NCBI RefSeq assembly: GCF_000316115.1
Contig: NZ_JH993795.1
Span: 5,555-69,554, forward strand
DNA from: Leptolyngbya sp. PCC 7375
GTDB lineage: Bacteria; Cyanobacteriota; Cyanobacteriia; Phormidesmidales; Phormidesmidaceae
DNA length: 64,000 nucleotides
Direction of reading: 5' to 3'
Positions within the stretch are counted from its first letter, which is position 1; each line of letters starts with the position of its first letter. Positions 1 to 9,581 of this stretch are shown in pieces. Position numbers and translations under genes: made by a program. Below the pieces are notes generated by a model, which did no database searches, was not told the DNA's origin, and was given only the letters and a program-made list of their open reading frames with translations.

Positions 1-1
1 T

Positions 2-103
2 CACATTATCCCTCAATGCGAAGGAGGAACTAACGAGGTCAAGAACCTTGTATGGCTACACGAGTTCTGCCACCACCAGGTGCATTACTCACAAATCCCA
101 TAA
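2..103 (+). CDS. C-terminal HNH end of a group II intron-encoded protein (partial)
   Basis: The frame is open from the window edge and ends at a TAA at 101-103, so only the last 33 residues are present. They contain an HNH-type pattern: HIIP, then GGTNEVKNLVWLHEFCHHQVH. This is the usual C-terminal endonuclease module of group II intron reverse transcriptase/maturases. The intron domain V lies 14 bases downstream, which is the normal order. The RT and maturase domains must lie in the preceding sequence, so completeness and activity cannot be judged. Confidence 0.75.
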   Translation, partial: HIIPQCEGGTNEVKNLVWLHEFCHHQVHYSQIP

Positions 104-117
104 CCCGTGCATTGCTT

Positions 118-195
<78 letters not shown>

Positions 196-205
196 CCGCT
201 GGTCC

Positions 206-490
206 ATGCTCGAAAGTGGGGATTACTTTTTCTTTGCGATCGATGAACGATTTGGCAGTGTGACCGCGTTCAGGGCTGAATTGGGTTACGACATACTACT
301 TAATCTAAAAACAAACTGGGATCTCATTCAGCAATCAACTACAACAGATCAGCAATATGACATGTTGTTTGAGCGTTTTGCCAAGGATTCCACCTATCCA
401 CCTGGAAAATCGCTGACTTGGGTCTGCCGTGATGACATGTCTTATCTCGACCTCAGTGCCCATCGGTGGGAATTAACCCCGATGTCATAA
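206..490 (+). CDS. Hypothetical protein, downstream of the group II intron
   Basis: A 94-residue ORF starting at ATG 206; an in-frame GTG-type start at 167 lies inside the intron and is unlikely to be real. I recognise no family. The sequence is acidic and soluble-looking, with no membrane segment or signal peptide. Because it begins about 10 bases after the probable intron 3' end, it may be the 3' exon of an interrupted gene rather than a complete one. Positions 491-681 hold no gene. Confidence 0.4.
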   Translation: MLESGDYFFFAIDERFGSVTAFRAELGYDILLNLKTNWDLIQQSTTTDQQYDMLFERFAKDSTYPPGKSLTWVCRDDMSYLDLSAHRWELTPMS

Positions 491-681
491 GCGATACCAG
501 TTCACTGTAGAACCAATTTCGACGACATCAGTCGGTTAAAAATATAATTGACAAGTGATTTAGCCCAAAAGCACGTCACAGTATTCAAGATCGTAGATTT
601 TTTTACAAGTCTCTCTCGCTGTCTTATCTGTAATAATTCCCCATTATCTAATATAAGGCTGAGCCCCACGCAGGACCCGCT

Positions 682-1665
682 ATGACCAGTTCGCTTGTAC
701 CAAACCAGTCATTGGCACCCCAAGCGCCTGGTCGGCCACCCGAAATTTATCTTCCATCTCTGATTACGGAGGCAGGCCCCGAAATCTCTCGTCGGTATAT
801 CGAATTCTTTTTAGTTCATCTGCGCAACAAGAATACACGGGAGGCGTATGGATCCGCCCTCAAACAATTTCTGGATTGGTGTAACACCTATGAACTCTCC
901 TTTGATTCCATTTCGGCGATCTCGATCTCTGCTTACGTTGAGTCCCATCGAGGTTCACCCCCGACAATTAACCAGCATCTAACGGCCATCCGATCGCTGT
1001 TTCGCTGGATGGTGGCCGGTGGCCTGATCGATGAGAACCCAGCGGTTGAAGTCAAAGGTATTCGGCACAAGGTCAAAATCGGTAAAACACCCGTGCTCTC
1101 GGATGATGAGGTCAAGGCGTTATTGCAGGTGATCGATGTGTCCCATGTGGTGGGCCTGCGTGACCGGGCGCTGATTGGCACGATGTTCTTTAGCTTTGCT
1201 CGCATCAGTGCGGTGCTGGCGATGGACGCAAAGGACTATTTCCCAAAAGGGAAACGGTACTGGCTCAAACTGCATGAAAAAGGCGGCCGGTATCACGAAA
1301 TCCCGGCTCACCATACCCTTGAGCATTATATAGACGAGTATGTCGAGGCGGCTGGGTTGGCTGAGCAGTCGGCTGTTCCCCTTTTTCAGACCACCCGAGG
1401 GCAGTCTCGGAAGCTGACAGGACGGAGACTTCAGCTCCAAGAGGCTCTGGCGATGGTGCAGCGGAAGGCGAAGGCCGCCGGTATTAGCACGAAGGTTTGT
1501 AACCACTCGTTTCGGGCTAGTGGGATTACTAACTTTCTCACCCATGGGGGTAGCTTGGATAACGCCCAGCGGATTGCGGCTCACGAGGATAGTCGGACGA
1601 CAAAGTTATATGACCGCAGGGGTGATGTTATCAGCCTTGATGAGATAGAGAGAATACGTTTGTAG
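682..1665 (+). CDS. Tyrosine recombinase/integrase (XerC/XerD type)
   Basis: This 327-residue protein catalyses site-specific DNA strand exchange through a 3'-phosphotyrosine intermediate. The N-terminal SAM-like core-binding domain covers about residues 40-125. The catalytic domain carries the full set: Arg174 (FSFARIS), Lys200 (HEKGGR), His275-x-x-Arg278 (HSFR), His301 (AAHED) and nucleophile Tyr310 (KLYDRR). The length is close to XerC/D (about 300). Residues 1-25 are a poorly conserved extension. No dif-like site is evident nearby. It stands alone, so it is more likely an element integrase or a plasmid resolution enzyme than the host XerC/D pair. Confidence 0.88.
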   Translation: MTSSLVPNQSLAPQAPGRPPEIYLPSLITEAGPEISRRYIEFFLVHLRNKNTREAYGSALKQFLDWCNTYELSFDSISAISISAYVESHRGSPPTINQHLTAIRSLFRWMVAGGLIDENPAVEVKGIRHKVKIGKTPVLSDDEVKALLQVIDVSHVVGLRDRALIGTMFFSFARISAVLAMDAKDYFPKGKRYWLKLHEKGGRYHEIPAHHTLEHYIDEYVEAAGLAEQSAVPLFQTTRGQSRKLTGRRLQLQEALAMVQRKAKAAGISTKVCNHSFRASGITNFLTHGGSLDNAQRIAAHEDSRTTKLYDRRGDVISLDEIERIRL

Positions 1666-1731
1666 TTGGGGTGATTCGTCTAGCTAACACACTTGCCCCT
1701 TGTTCAGCCGCCGCGCAAAAATGTACGCTAA

Positions 1732-1753
1732 TCCGTCCAGTTTAGTGGACGGA
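1732..1753 (+). promoter_or_regulatory. Perfect inverted repeat upstream of the HTH gene
   Basis: TCCGTCCA-GTTTAG-TGGACGGA is an 8-bp perfect inverted repeat with a 6-nt centre, ending 29 bases before the HTH gene start at 1783. It could be an autoregulatory operator or the end of the recombinase transcript. There is no T-run, so the operator reading is slightly preferred. This is inference only. Confidence 0.35.
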
Positions 1754-1782
1754 ACCAGCGAAGGCCATATATACTCTCAGTT

Positions 1783-2046
1783 ATGGGATCCATAGAGCAG
1801 TTTAAAGCGCAGGTATCGAAGGAAAAGCGGTTGAAAGCCCGTTTGGCTTTGGCAAGGACGCGTCTCGAAGAGACTGAACGAGAGCACATCTGGGCGATTG
1901 CAGCGTCGCATTCCGAAGGCTTATCAATGCGCAAAACTGTGGCAGCTATGGGGCTCAGCTCAAGCCGAGTTCATCAACTGCTACATACCGATGAGGCCAC
2001 TCAGATTCCCGAATGGCTAATGTCAGGCTATGGAAATATCAATTGA
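1783..2046 (+). CDS. Small helix-turn-helix protein
   Basis: An 87-residue basic protein. Residues 1-35 are a charged probable coiled coil (KEKRLKARLALARTRLEETE). Residues 45-68 form a helix-turn-helix of sigma-70 region 4/resolvase type (GLSMRKTVAAMGLSSSRVHQ), which predicts DNA binding. Its 3' end overlaps the start of the next gene (2030) by 17 bases in another frame, so the two are probably cotranscribed and translationally coupled. The specific target is unknown; the inverted repeat at 1732-1753 is a candidate. Confidence 0.6.
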   Translation: MGSIEQFKAQVSKEKRLKARLALARTRLEETEREHIWAIAASHSEGLSMRKTVAAMGLSSSRVHQLLHTDEATQIPEWLMSGYGNIN

Positions 2047-3208
2047 TTCAGTGCGCTTAATCGAGTTAGCAGAGTCTGGGTGTCGTTTTCGTTTGTCGGA
2101 TGATGATCGTAGCTTTCTGTCAGCGGTATTGATCTATCAGGATATTCCGACTCGGGCCATTAGCGAGGCTGACATAGAGTCGTCTGAGGAGACCGCAACG
2201 TTAGCCCCCCAACAAAAGATCTCAGCTCGGCTTTTGGTTTGGTTGTGTACAGACGCCGATGCAGTGGCGCAGATTCCGCATTGGGGAATCCGAGTCTTTA
2301 ATGCTCAGATTGAGGGGTTACTGAACCTCCAATATGCAGAGATTGATTTCCCGCTAATATTTCGCCAATGCCTCTTTACTGAGGCGATTCGGCTGGAATG
2401 TGCATCGTTGCCATCACTAGATCTTTCGGGGTCTCATCTGCAAGGAAGTCAGATCATTGAGTTGACTGGAAATGTTACCACAGCCGCGCTAATAGCCACA
2501 AATTTGCAAGTTGAGCATCATGTTTTCTTGATGGACGGCTTTGAGGCGGCAGGAGTAGTCGGGCTGTCCGGTGCCAAAATCGGCGGGCAGCTCAATTGCG
2601 ATGGCGGCAAGTTTCGTGCCGCTACTGGGTATGCGCTATTTGCCCAGGGAGCTGAGATTGGGGAGGCTGTCTTCTTGAGAAACGGCTTCGAGGCGGCAGG
2701 AGTAGTGAGGCTGTCCGGTGCCAAAATCGGCGGGCAGCTCAATTGCGATGGCGGCAAGTTTCGTGCCGCTACTGGGTATGCGCTATTTGCCCAGGGAGCT
2801 GAGATTGGGGAGGCTGTCTTCTTGAGAAACGGCTTCGAGGCGGCAGGAGTAGTGAGGCTGTCCGGTGCCAAAATCGGCGGGCAACTCAATTGCAGTGGCG
2901 GCAAGTTTTGTAACCCCACTAGGGATGCGCTAAATGCCGATGGAGCTGAGATTAGGGAGTCTGTCTTCTTAGGTGGCGGCTTCCAGGCAACAGGAGCAGT
3001 AAGGCTGTCCGGTGCCAAAATCGGCGGGCAACTCGCTTGTAGTGGCGGCACGTTTTGTAACCCCACTAGGGATGCGCTATTTGCCCAGGGAGCTGAGATT
3101 AGGGGGTCTGTCTTCCTGGATGACGGCTTCGAGGCAGTGGGAGCAGTGTGGCTGCAAAATGATGTCCCCCTCGGCGGCGGAATGATGTGCGCTTCGGCGG
3201 CAAAATGA
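2030..3208 (+). pseudogene. Repeat protein with tandem 49-residue units, truncated by an IS21-type element
   Basis: The N-terminal 165 residues resemble pentapeptide-like beta-helix proteins (FNAQIEGLLNLQYAEIDFP). From residue 170 a 49-residue unit repeats at least four times, with a GFEAAGVVRLSGAKIGGQL core and a sister strand ALFAQGAEIGEAVFL. Each unit looks like two rungs of a right-handed beta-helix. The last approximately 16 codons after AVWLQ are encoded by the left end of the IS21-type element (the terminal repeats at 3157-3210), so the natural C terminus is missing. Function is unknown; it was probably coupled to the HTH gene upstream. Confidence 0.6.
2537..3156 (+). repeat. 147-bp in-frame tandem repeat array
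   Basis: The GGCTT(C/T)GAGGC start recurs at 2537, 2684, 2831, 2978 (as GGCTTCCAGGC) and 3125, exactly 147 bases apart. Copies 1 and 2 are almost identical at the nucleotide level. Copies 3-5 differ mainly in the middle (CGTGCCGCTACTGGG replaced by TGTAACCCCACTAGG). Near-identity of neighbours points to recent unequal recombination or slippage. The array keeps the reading frame of the repeat protein. Confidence 0.9.
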
Positions 3209-3363
3209 TGCTCTCCTCGGCACCCTAATCGCATGAGCTTCGGGCACCTGAGTGATGGTGCTTCGGCAGCGAAATCACGTCTACCTCGGCAGGTAATTTA
3301 TCCCGACTGCTACGGGTCCATTAGACTGCGTTCGAATCAGAACGTGAGGCTATAGAGATCCCG

Positions 3364-4376
3364 ATGTCAGGCAAGCAACAAGGAAAATTACTGCCCATGG
3401 TGAAATTTAGAGAAATCATCCGACTTCATGAACTCGGTTATAACCAAACGGAGATCGCCCGTAGTTGTGTAGTGGCTCGTTCAACGGTGCAAGACTATAT
3501 CCGTCGAGCGAGTGCAAAAGGCCTGAGGTATGAGCAGCTTCAGACTATGAGCGATAGTGAGGCCCAAGCCTTTTTAGGCAAAAAAACAGCGACAGCCATC
3601 ACCAAAACAGAGATCGATTTTGACTCGGTTCACCGTGAATTAGGGCCGAAAGGCGTCACCCTGTCATTGCTGTGGCAAGAAGGGCTAGATCGAGGTGATT
3701 GGACGCTGAGTTATGGACAATTTTGCCGTCGCTATAACCGCTGGAAAGGGCGGCAGAATCTATCGATGCGGCAGACCTATACTGGCGGAGAGAAACTGTT
3801 TGTAGATTATTGCGGGGTTACCGTTCGCGTCACACAGCCGGTGACCGGTGAAGTGACAATCGCTCAAATCTTTGTCGCTTGTCTGGGTGCGAGCAACTAT
3901 ACGTTTGCCGAAGCCACAGCCAGTCAAACTCTGCCGAATTGGATTGGCTCCCACCAACGGGCCTTAGCATTCTTTGGGGGAGTACCCGCCTCGATTGTGC
4001 CTGACAATTTGAAATCAGGGGTAACCGATCCGTGTCGCTATGAACCGGGTATCAATCGAAGCTATCAAGACTTTGCCGAGCACTATCAGGTGGCAGTTAT
4101 CCCAGCTAGACCGAAAGCCCCCCGAGATAAATCTAAAGTGGAAAAAGCGGTCCAGGAAGTCGAACGACAAATTTTAGCCCCCTTACGGCATCAGTCATTC
4201 GGGAGTGTGGGTGATCTCAATGCGGCGATGCGCCCCTTACTCAAGCAACTCAATGACCGGACGATGTACGCCTATGGGGTGTCTCGTCGTGAACTGTTTG
4301 AGCGGGTAGATCAAGGCGCACTGAAGCCATTACCTCGCTGTCCATTTGTCTTTGCGGCCTGGAAGCGGGCGAAGCC
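3364..4376 (+). pseudogene. istA: IS21 transposase IstA, N-terminal part
   Basis: About 337 residues of IstA: an N-terminal HTH (LHELGYNQTEIARSCVVARSTVQDYI, residues 20-50) and the integrase-type DDE core, with KLFVDYCG giving the first Asp and AFFGGVPASIVPDNLKSGV the second. APRDKSKVEKAVQEVERQI carries the catalytic Glu region. IstA similarity stops at WKRAK near 4376. The rest of the protein resumes at 9582, beyond the recombinase insertion, and about 15 residues expected between the parts are missing. The reading frame continues to 4512 through inserted DNA. Confidence 0.85.
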
Positions 4377-4411
4377 TTGCTCATTAAAATGCCCTCCTTG
4401 GCTTCAGAGTT

Positions 4412-6532
4412 TTATTTTAACTGACGAGTGCATGGCGCTGCCTTTTTTAGCGTTTCCAATAGTTCAGGATCATCACAAATCAGGTAATTATTGTGGGGTG
4501 GTCGTCGAATGACATAGGTATCTGGTAGCTTTCCGTTTCGGATATAGCGATAAAGCCAATTACGATTAATGCCTAAGTGTTGACAAAGTCCACGTACTGT
4601 CCAGAGGCCATCCACTTTCTCAGCCATGCGACATTCATGGTAAGTGCTGATAAACTGATGCCGATGCCGAATCTTGAAGACAGTCCCACTAGAAACGTGC
4701 AGGTTTCTAGCAGACCGGAATCCTTCTGTGGTGAGTGTCTTAGCAATCTCCTCATCTGTTTTTCCTGCTTGCCATAACTGTTTAGTGCGTTCCACCATGT
4801 CCTGGTAACCTGTGACATCTGCCTGTCGATGGATAGGCGGACGCACAATACCTTCAGAAAAATGCCCACTCACCCAAACAATTTTGACGTGAATTTGGTC
4901 TGGCTTAAGACGTTGAAGAATTACTTGAGAGATAAGACTTCGCAACAGTTGTTTGCGATGTTCATTCGTGATTTCTTCAGATCGCCATAGGTGTGGAAGA
5001 TGCTGATTTAACTCGCTTAATTGGTGGCGTAAGTGTTCACTAACTCCCACCTCTAATGGCTGTTGTTTGAAACGCTTAGCAGCTTCTTGGGATTCCTTTA
5101 AGTTTCGTAGTTTGGCTTCCCATTGTTGTTCTAGGCTAGCAGCGACTAATCTGTTTTCTGGGTCAACTTGCTCATATCGGCGACGTGCAAGAGAGACCTC
5201 ATACTCGGCTCGTTTTATCTGTTGATGATGATAGGTTTCTAAGCGGTTATGCTCTTGTTTTTGCTGTGCTAAGACCTTATCTAGTGCATTGAGTTGGGCG
5301 GGTTGAATTGCCTCAAAAAATGAATTCACAACGAATTCTTCAATGGATGCCCCGTCTAGATAGGCACAGGTCGATTCGGCAAAGTCGGTCGCTAAAGCGT
5401 TACAGACGTAACGTACTTTGGGTTTGTAACTGATGTGCATGCGCCGACCACAACGGCCACACACAATTAATCCTTGTAATAAAGCGGCACCTTTGCGAGG
5501 AGCCCCTCGACTCCCTCCAAAAGATGCCCTGAATCGATTTGCGTTATCTCTCAGTTGAATTTGATTGACCTGATATTGCTCCCAACTAATGTAGGCTGGA
5601 TACGCATCCTGGATAAGACATTGCCAGTTTTCTATCGGTTGACGTACCAGACCGGTTGTTGGGCGTCCTGGCTGTTGTCGTGTGGGATCTTTTGCTCTCC
5701 GTCCATAGGCAAACACTCCCGCATATGCTGGGTTTTTCAGGATTTGAAGAATCGCTGGATGGGAGGGTTGTTTCCACTCAATCTCTCGATTTTCAGAACC
5801 ACTATGCTGTTGACGGGGAATTAAAATTTGGTGTTGCTTGCAGTAGTGCAACACTTTTTGGCAGGTCCCTAATTCATTAAATTTTGCAAGTACCAGATCA
5901 ATGACATGACACACTTGAGCATCTGGATCCTTAATCACGCTATTGTCTGCCAAACGCACCAGACCGGTCGGTAACCGCTGAACATACTCACCGCGTTTGA
6001 CCTTACTCAACCGTCCAGCATCCAATCTTTGACGGATCATGTGAAGTTCGGCTTCACTCATGGTCCCTTTTAATCCCAGTAATAAACGGTCATTGTAAAT
6101 TCTTGGATCATAGATGCCTTCATTATCGCCAATCAAGGTGCCAAACAATGCGGCTAGATCTAAGAGATGATACCAATCGGCATTATTGCGGGCCAATCGC
6201 GATACATCCCAGCCAAATACAATGCCAATATGCCCTAAGGCTAATTCAGCTGTTAGCGATTTGAACGCATCTCGACTGCCTGCATGACCAGCTGATTGCC
6301 CTAAGTCCCCATCCAAGACGTCAATGCGCTCAGGATGCCAGCCAATCGTTTTAGCCCGGTCTACCAATGCCCGTTGATTGAGTTGACTATCGAGGTTTTC
6401 TCGAACTTGTTTGGGGCTAGACTGACGAATGTAAATCACGGCTTTGCGTTCCAGATGGGACGCTGTAATCTTGGTTGACGTTTGACTGATGATTGTTGTA
6501 TTCATGGTCTTTGCCCTCAGATAAGGAGACAT
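4412..6532 (-). CDS. Large serine recombinase
   Basis: This 706-residue protein cuts and rejoins DNA through a 5'-phosphoserine bond. The N-terminal resolvase domain (about residues 25-170) has the nucleophile Ser38 in YIRQSS, the VFGWDVSRLARN motif, and ISPM-like LKGTMSEAELHMIRQRL. A recombinase domain (about 190-300) and a zinc ribbon (VCGRCGRRM ... YVCNA ... STCAYL, about 350-395) follow. A long coiled coil and a C-terminal HTH (GLCQHLGINRNWLYRYI) complete it. The start may instead be Met10 (6505). All key motifs are present and it appears intact. The small upstream ORF overlaps its start, suggesting coupling. Confidence 0.9.
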   Translation of the reverse strand: MSPYLRAKTMNTTIISQTSTKITASHLERKAVIYIRQSSPKQVRENLDSQLNQRALVDRAKTIGWHPERIDVLDGDLGQSAGHAGSRDAFKSLTAELALGHIGIVFGWDVSRLARNNADWYHLLDLAALFGTLIGDNEGIYDPRIYNDRLLLGLKGTMSEAELHMIRQRLDAGRLSKVKRGEYVQRLPTGLVRLADNSVIKDPDAQVCHVIDLVLAKFNELGTCQKVLHYCKQHQILIPRQQHSGSENREIEWKQPSHPAILQILKNPAYAGVFAYGRRAKDPTRQQPGRPTTGLVRQPIENWQCLIQDAYPAYISWEQYQVNQIQLRDNANRFRASFGGSRGAPRKGAALLQGLIVCGRCGRRMHISYKPKVRYVCNALATDFAESTCAYLDGASIEEFVVNSFFEAIQPAQLNALDKVLAQQKQEHNRLETYHHQQIKRAEYEVSLARRRYEQVDPENRLVAASLEQQWEAKLRNLKESQEAAKRFKQQPLEVGVSEHLRHQLSELNQHLPHLWRSEEITNEHRKQLLRSLISQVILQRLKPDQIHVKIVWVSGHFSEGIVRPPIHRQADVTGYQDMVERTKQLWQAGKTDEEIAKTLTTEGFRSARNLHVSSGTVFKIRHRHQFISTYHECRMAEKVDGLWTVRGLCQHLGINRNWLYRYIRNGKLPDTYVIRRPPHNNYLICDDPELLETLKKAAPCTRQLK

Positions 6533-6686
6533 CAGATAGCCTTGCTAGCCATTGTTGAACTACGCTCGTAAGCGTTTGATAGACATGTTGTTGTTGGCAG
6601 GTGGAGAGCTTAGCCCAAAGCTCGTAAGGTGCAATTACTCCTTTGCTTTCAGGCAGTCGAGCCTTTTGAGACAATTGAGTCTTCAT
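6417..6686 (-). CDS. Small recombinase-associated protein
   Basis: An 89-residue ORF beginning at Met 6686 (MKTQLSQ), overlapping the start of the recombinase downstream by about 115 bases in another frame. Its core (YELWAKLSTCQQQHVYQTLTSV) resembles the small protein upstream of the other recombinase (ETLWSNLPKANQKRLVSVLS). The two are therefore paralogous companions of their recombinases. Function is unknown; short partners of this sort may act as directionality or accessory factors, but that is inference. Confidence 0.5.
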   Translation of the reverse strand: MKTQLSQKARLPESKGVIAPYELWAKLSTCQQQHVYQTLTSVVQQWLARLSDVSLSEGKDHEYNNHQSNVNQDYSVPSGTQSRDLHSSV

Positions 6687-6999
6687 TGCTCTTGTTTCCG
6701 TGGTAGGTGCACTGGAGATACTCAAATACACGTACCAACTCTTCAAGTGCTGCAATGGATAAAGGGCTAGGATTAATGTGATGAGCCTGGAATTCAGGTG
6801 AAGCTGTATTAACCGGAACCAGAGTCTCAATATCGTGGGGTGACCGAACTACATAGCATTGCCCCAATACCGGATGATGAATCTGTTTGATGAGCGGTAG
6901 CGTTCGATTGTAGAAAGGATGACGCGGATCGATGACAGTAATAGTCTGTTTGGCTGATAAGCCATTACCAATAGGGGTAGTATTCTGGTCGGGATAAGG
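6649..6999 (-). CDS. DUF5372-like small protein, start unclear
   Basis: An open frame of about 116 codons after a TGA at 7000-7002. It contains ITVIDPRHPFYNRTLPLI and YVVRSPHDIETLVPVNT, the pattern (ΦxVxHPxHPxYGxxF) I associate with small proteins encoded beside large serine recombinases. The only ATG in frame is at 6867, after the motif, so either a non-ATG start is used or the 5' end is damaged. It lies between the two recombinase genes in the same orientation. Confidence 0.4.
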   Translation of the reverse strand, partial: PYPDQNTTPIGNGLSAKQTITVIDPRHPFYNRTLPLIKQIHHPVLGQCYVVRSPHDIETLVPVNTASPEFQAHHINPSPLSIAALEELVRVFEYLQCTYHGNKSNEDSIVSKGSTA

Positions 7000-7023
7000 T
7001 CAATCCGGATTATCACATTGATG

Positions 7024-7128
7024 TCAATCGCCATTATTATTCGATGTACTAGCCTCAATACCTCCATCAATGTCTAAATCATCATATTGAGGTGTCATAA
7101 GTAAGGACTTATTTTCAGATAGTGTCAT
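7024..7128 (-). CDS. Very short ORF in the recombinase operon
   Basis: A 34-codon ORF (MTLSENKSLLMTPQYDD start) preceded by AAGGA 9 bases upstream, between the first recombinase and the DUF5372-like ORF. It is acidic, with no recognisable domain. It could be a translated coupling peptide or a remnant of a larger gene; support is only the RBS and the operon position. Confidence 0.25.
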   Translation of the reverse strand: MTLSENKSLLMTPQYDDLDIDGGIEASTSNNNGD

Positions 7129-7140
7129 TCGGCTATTCCT

Positions 7141-9299
7141 TCAAGGGGATGTTTTAGTCATTTCAGAGTCAGGGGCAACGGTGGGGTCTTCACCTTTCCA
7201 CCGCTGATGTAAGATGTCGGGTGCAGAACGTTGCCGCTGCTTCCTCAGTCGTTCAAGCTCATTGTCGTCGGCCCAGATAATCCAGTACTTGGGTGGCTGA
7301 GTTAGTTGTCTAGCTTTTTTAACCCATCCTCGTTGAACCCAACTATGCAATGTTGCCGCAGGCATATCCAATTCTCTGGCTAAATCAGGAAGCCGCCACT
7401 CATTATCAGCTAAAAGGATGTGTGTTTAGGGGGGCTCTGCTTTCCCAAGCCTAGCTGGCGCATTAAGGCTCGAACCATTTCCTGAGTAAATGTTTTTTGG
7501 CGTTTGGGGGGATAAAACCCTTGTTGGTGAAGCCGTGTAATGATCTCGTTAGCCGTCATATTAGACTGAGCACATTGGGTTAGGCACTCGCAAAGCTGAG
7601 GGTAGTTACTCAGTTGAGACCATTTTCCGACAGGTCGGATAATACGAGCATGAGAAGAGAATCCTCCCGCCCAGTCAATATTAACATGAACCAACTCACT
7701 CTCTCCTTCCACCTTCACCCTAATAGCTTGAATTACTTGCCGGATAATTTCTTTGCGCTGAGCATGGGTTGTTGTTTCTGCATTCCACAAAGCCGGAAGA
7801 CTATTAGCCAGTTGTCGAATTGAGTGTTTTTCTGTCTCAGAAAGCTGCCTAGGTTGTTGGCAACAGAATCTTTGATATTCTTCTTGAAGTTGTTTTTGCG
7901 CACTTAGTTTTGCTTCCCAATCTTGAGCCAACTGTCTTGCGACCAAGCGATTTTCCGGTTCTATAAAACGATAGTGTCTCCCTGCACGCTCAGCCTCAAA
8001 TTTAGCCCGTTCTAAACGCTGTTTCCATAACTGGTCAAGTTCATAACGGTTTTGTTCTACCTGCATTGCTACCGACAAAGATAACTCTATAGCTGCTGGT
8101 TTTAAGGCTGCCAATACTTGTTCAGTCACATATTCGTCTAAACAATCTCCTGATAAGCATTGACAAAGGGGGCCACCATGCTCAGCAGCTTCACGCCTAC
8201 AAACATAACGAGGGGCACCTCTCCTGTGATACTGCACACTCATTCGATTCCCGCATCGTTGACAAACGACCAGGCCAGAGAGCAGTGCCCTGCCTTGACG
8301 AGCATTACCTCGTTCATTGGCACGATTTTGATTCGCTTTAAGTTGAGCACGGTTCTGTTGATATTGTTCCCAAGAAATATAGGCAGGATGATGGTTTTTA
8401 ATCAGGACTAACCACTCTTCAGGTGGTTTCACAACAAGTCCCGTATGAGGTCGACCGGCTTTGTGTTTGCGTGGGTCAATTTGTTTACGGCCATAGGTAT
8501 AGGCTCCCGTGTACGCAGGATGATTGAGCAGACTCAGTAACGTAGACCGACTCGGACGTCGCCATTCTAGTTCACCCTTATTAGCCCCATGGAGGGCTCG
8601 CACACCAAGCTGAATTTGATGGAGGGCTAGGTAACGTAATACGGCATGGACAGTGCCTAATTCTTCAAACTTGCGAAAGATGAGACGAATGACTTGTTGA
8701 GCTTGTTCATCCGGGTCAAAGCAAATATCTCCCGATGGGCGACGCACATACCCAATCGGTAAATGAAATCCCAGTTCACCGCGTTGAGCTTTGTTGAGTC
8801 GTCCTTGTAGCATTCGTTGTTTCAAGACGTGGAGCTCGATCTCCGAAAAAGATCCCTTCAACCCCAACAAGAGCCTGTCGTTGTAATGACTCGGATCATA
8901 AATGCCATCGAGATCTGCTATTAGCGTACCGAACAGTGCACAGATTTCTAACAGTTGATGCCAATCTTTTGAGGAACGGGCCAGGCGAGACATTTCGATG
9001 CCTAATATCAGGCCAACATGGTTGAGCCCGACCTCGCTCACTAATCGCTGAAAGCCCACTCGCCCCTCCACACTGCTACCAGACTTCCCTAAATCATCAT
9101 CGATAATCAGAACTCGTTCCGGTTGCCAGCCCAGAGCTTTTGCTCGATTGGCGAGACCATACTGAAGGCGTGTCGATTCTTGGTGCTCGGAGACCTGTTG
9201 TAAGGTTGATTGACGCACGTATACCGCCGCTAAGCGGTCAAGATGTGAAGCCTGAATCTTGTCGGAGGGCCAGCTACTGATCTCATCTTTGAGGTTCAT
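7141..9299 (-). pseudogene. Large serine recombinase with C-terminal frameshift
   Basis: The main frame (9299-7410, 629 residues) has the resolvase domain with Ser31 (YVRQST), EMSRLARS and LKGSFSEIELHVLKQRM. A recombinase domain and zinc ribbon (VCQRCGNRM ... YVCRR ... PLCQCL) follow. It ends at SPPKHTSF. The C-terminal HTH (LPDLARELDMPAATLHSWVQ) continues in another frame from about 7400 to 7141, collinear with the C terminus of the sister recombinase. A frameshift near 7410-7425 therefore separates about 85 residues. The catalytic core is intact, so activity cannot be excluded. It shares about one third of its residues with the sister by eye, so the two are old paralogues. Confidence 0.75.
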
Positions 9300-9531
9300 C
9301 TTCTTCCTCCTCCTGAGTTTGAATAGCCATCTGGCTCTCCAGCATTTGGCTCAGGACACTGACAAGTCGTTTCTGATTCGCCTTGGGTAGATTGCTCCAC
9401 AGCGTCTCTACACTCTGGCAAATAGACGGGGGGGGTGATTGGCTGATACATGATGGCTCAGGTGATAATTGCACTGCCTTTATTTTGGCAACTAAGGCAA
9501 CCAGTCGTTGCAATCCATCAATGCCAATCAC
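9283..9531 (-). CDS. Small recombinase-associated protein
   Basis: An 82-residue ORF whose end overlaps the start of the first recombinase by 17 bases. It contains ETLWSNLPKANQKRLVSVLS, similar to the companion of the second recombinase, and an acidic C-terminal EEEEDE run. It is probably the first gene of the minus-strand operon. Function is unknown. Confidence 0.5.
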   Translation of the reverse strand: MIGIDGLQRLVALVAKIKAVQLSPEPSCISQSPPPSICQSVETLWSNLPKANQKRLVSVLSQMLESQMAIQTQEEEEDEPQR

Positions 9532-9581
9532 AATTAACTTTTTCGACCGATTTGTATTGATGGGGGCATTATGGCTAGTAG

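Larger units (their letters stand above)
4376..9581 (-). mobile_element. Insertion carrying two large serine recombinases and small accessory genes
   Basis: A 5.2-kb block of minus-strand genes splits istA between its WKRAK and SVPYWYV segments. The gene order in transcription is: small protein (9531-9283), large serine recombinase (9299-7141, frameshifted), a 34-residue ORF, a DUF5372-like ORF, a second small protein and a second large serine recombinase (6532-4412). Paired large recombinases are known in serine-recombinase transposons and cassettes (TnpX-type, CcrA/CcrB). Calling this a discrete mobile element is inference from its clean placement within istA. Terminal core sites were not resolved. 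Confidence 0.6.

Noticed and set aside
2518..3234. A 238-residue minus-strand ORF opposite the repeat protein
   Set aside because: It mirrors the 147-bp repeats on the other strand, is rich in Pro/Ser without domain features, and runs into the IS21 end; it is a shadow.
6849..7070. A 73-residue minus-strand ORF between the recombinases
   Set aside because: The DUF5372-like frame covers the same DNA and has recognisable motifs; this frame does not.
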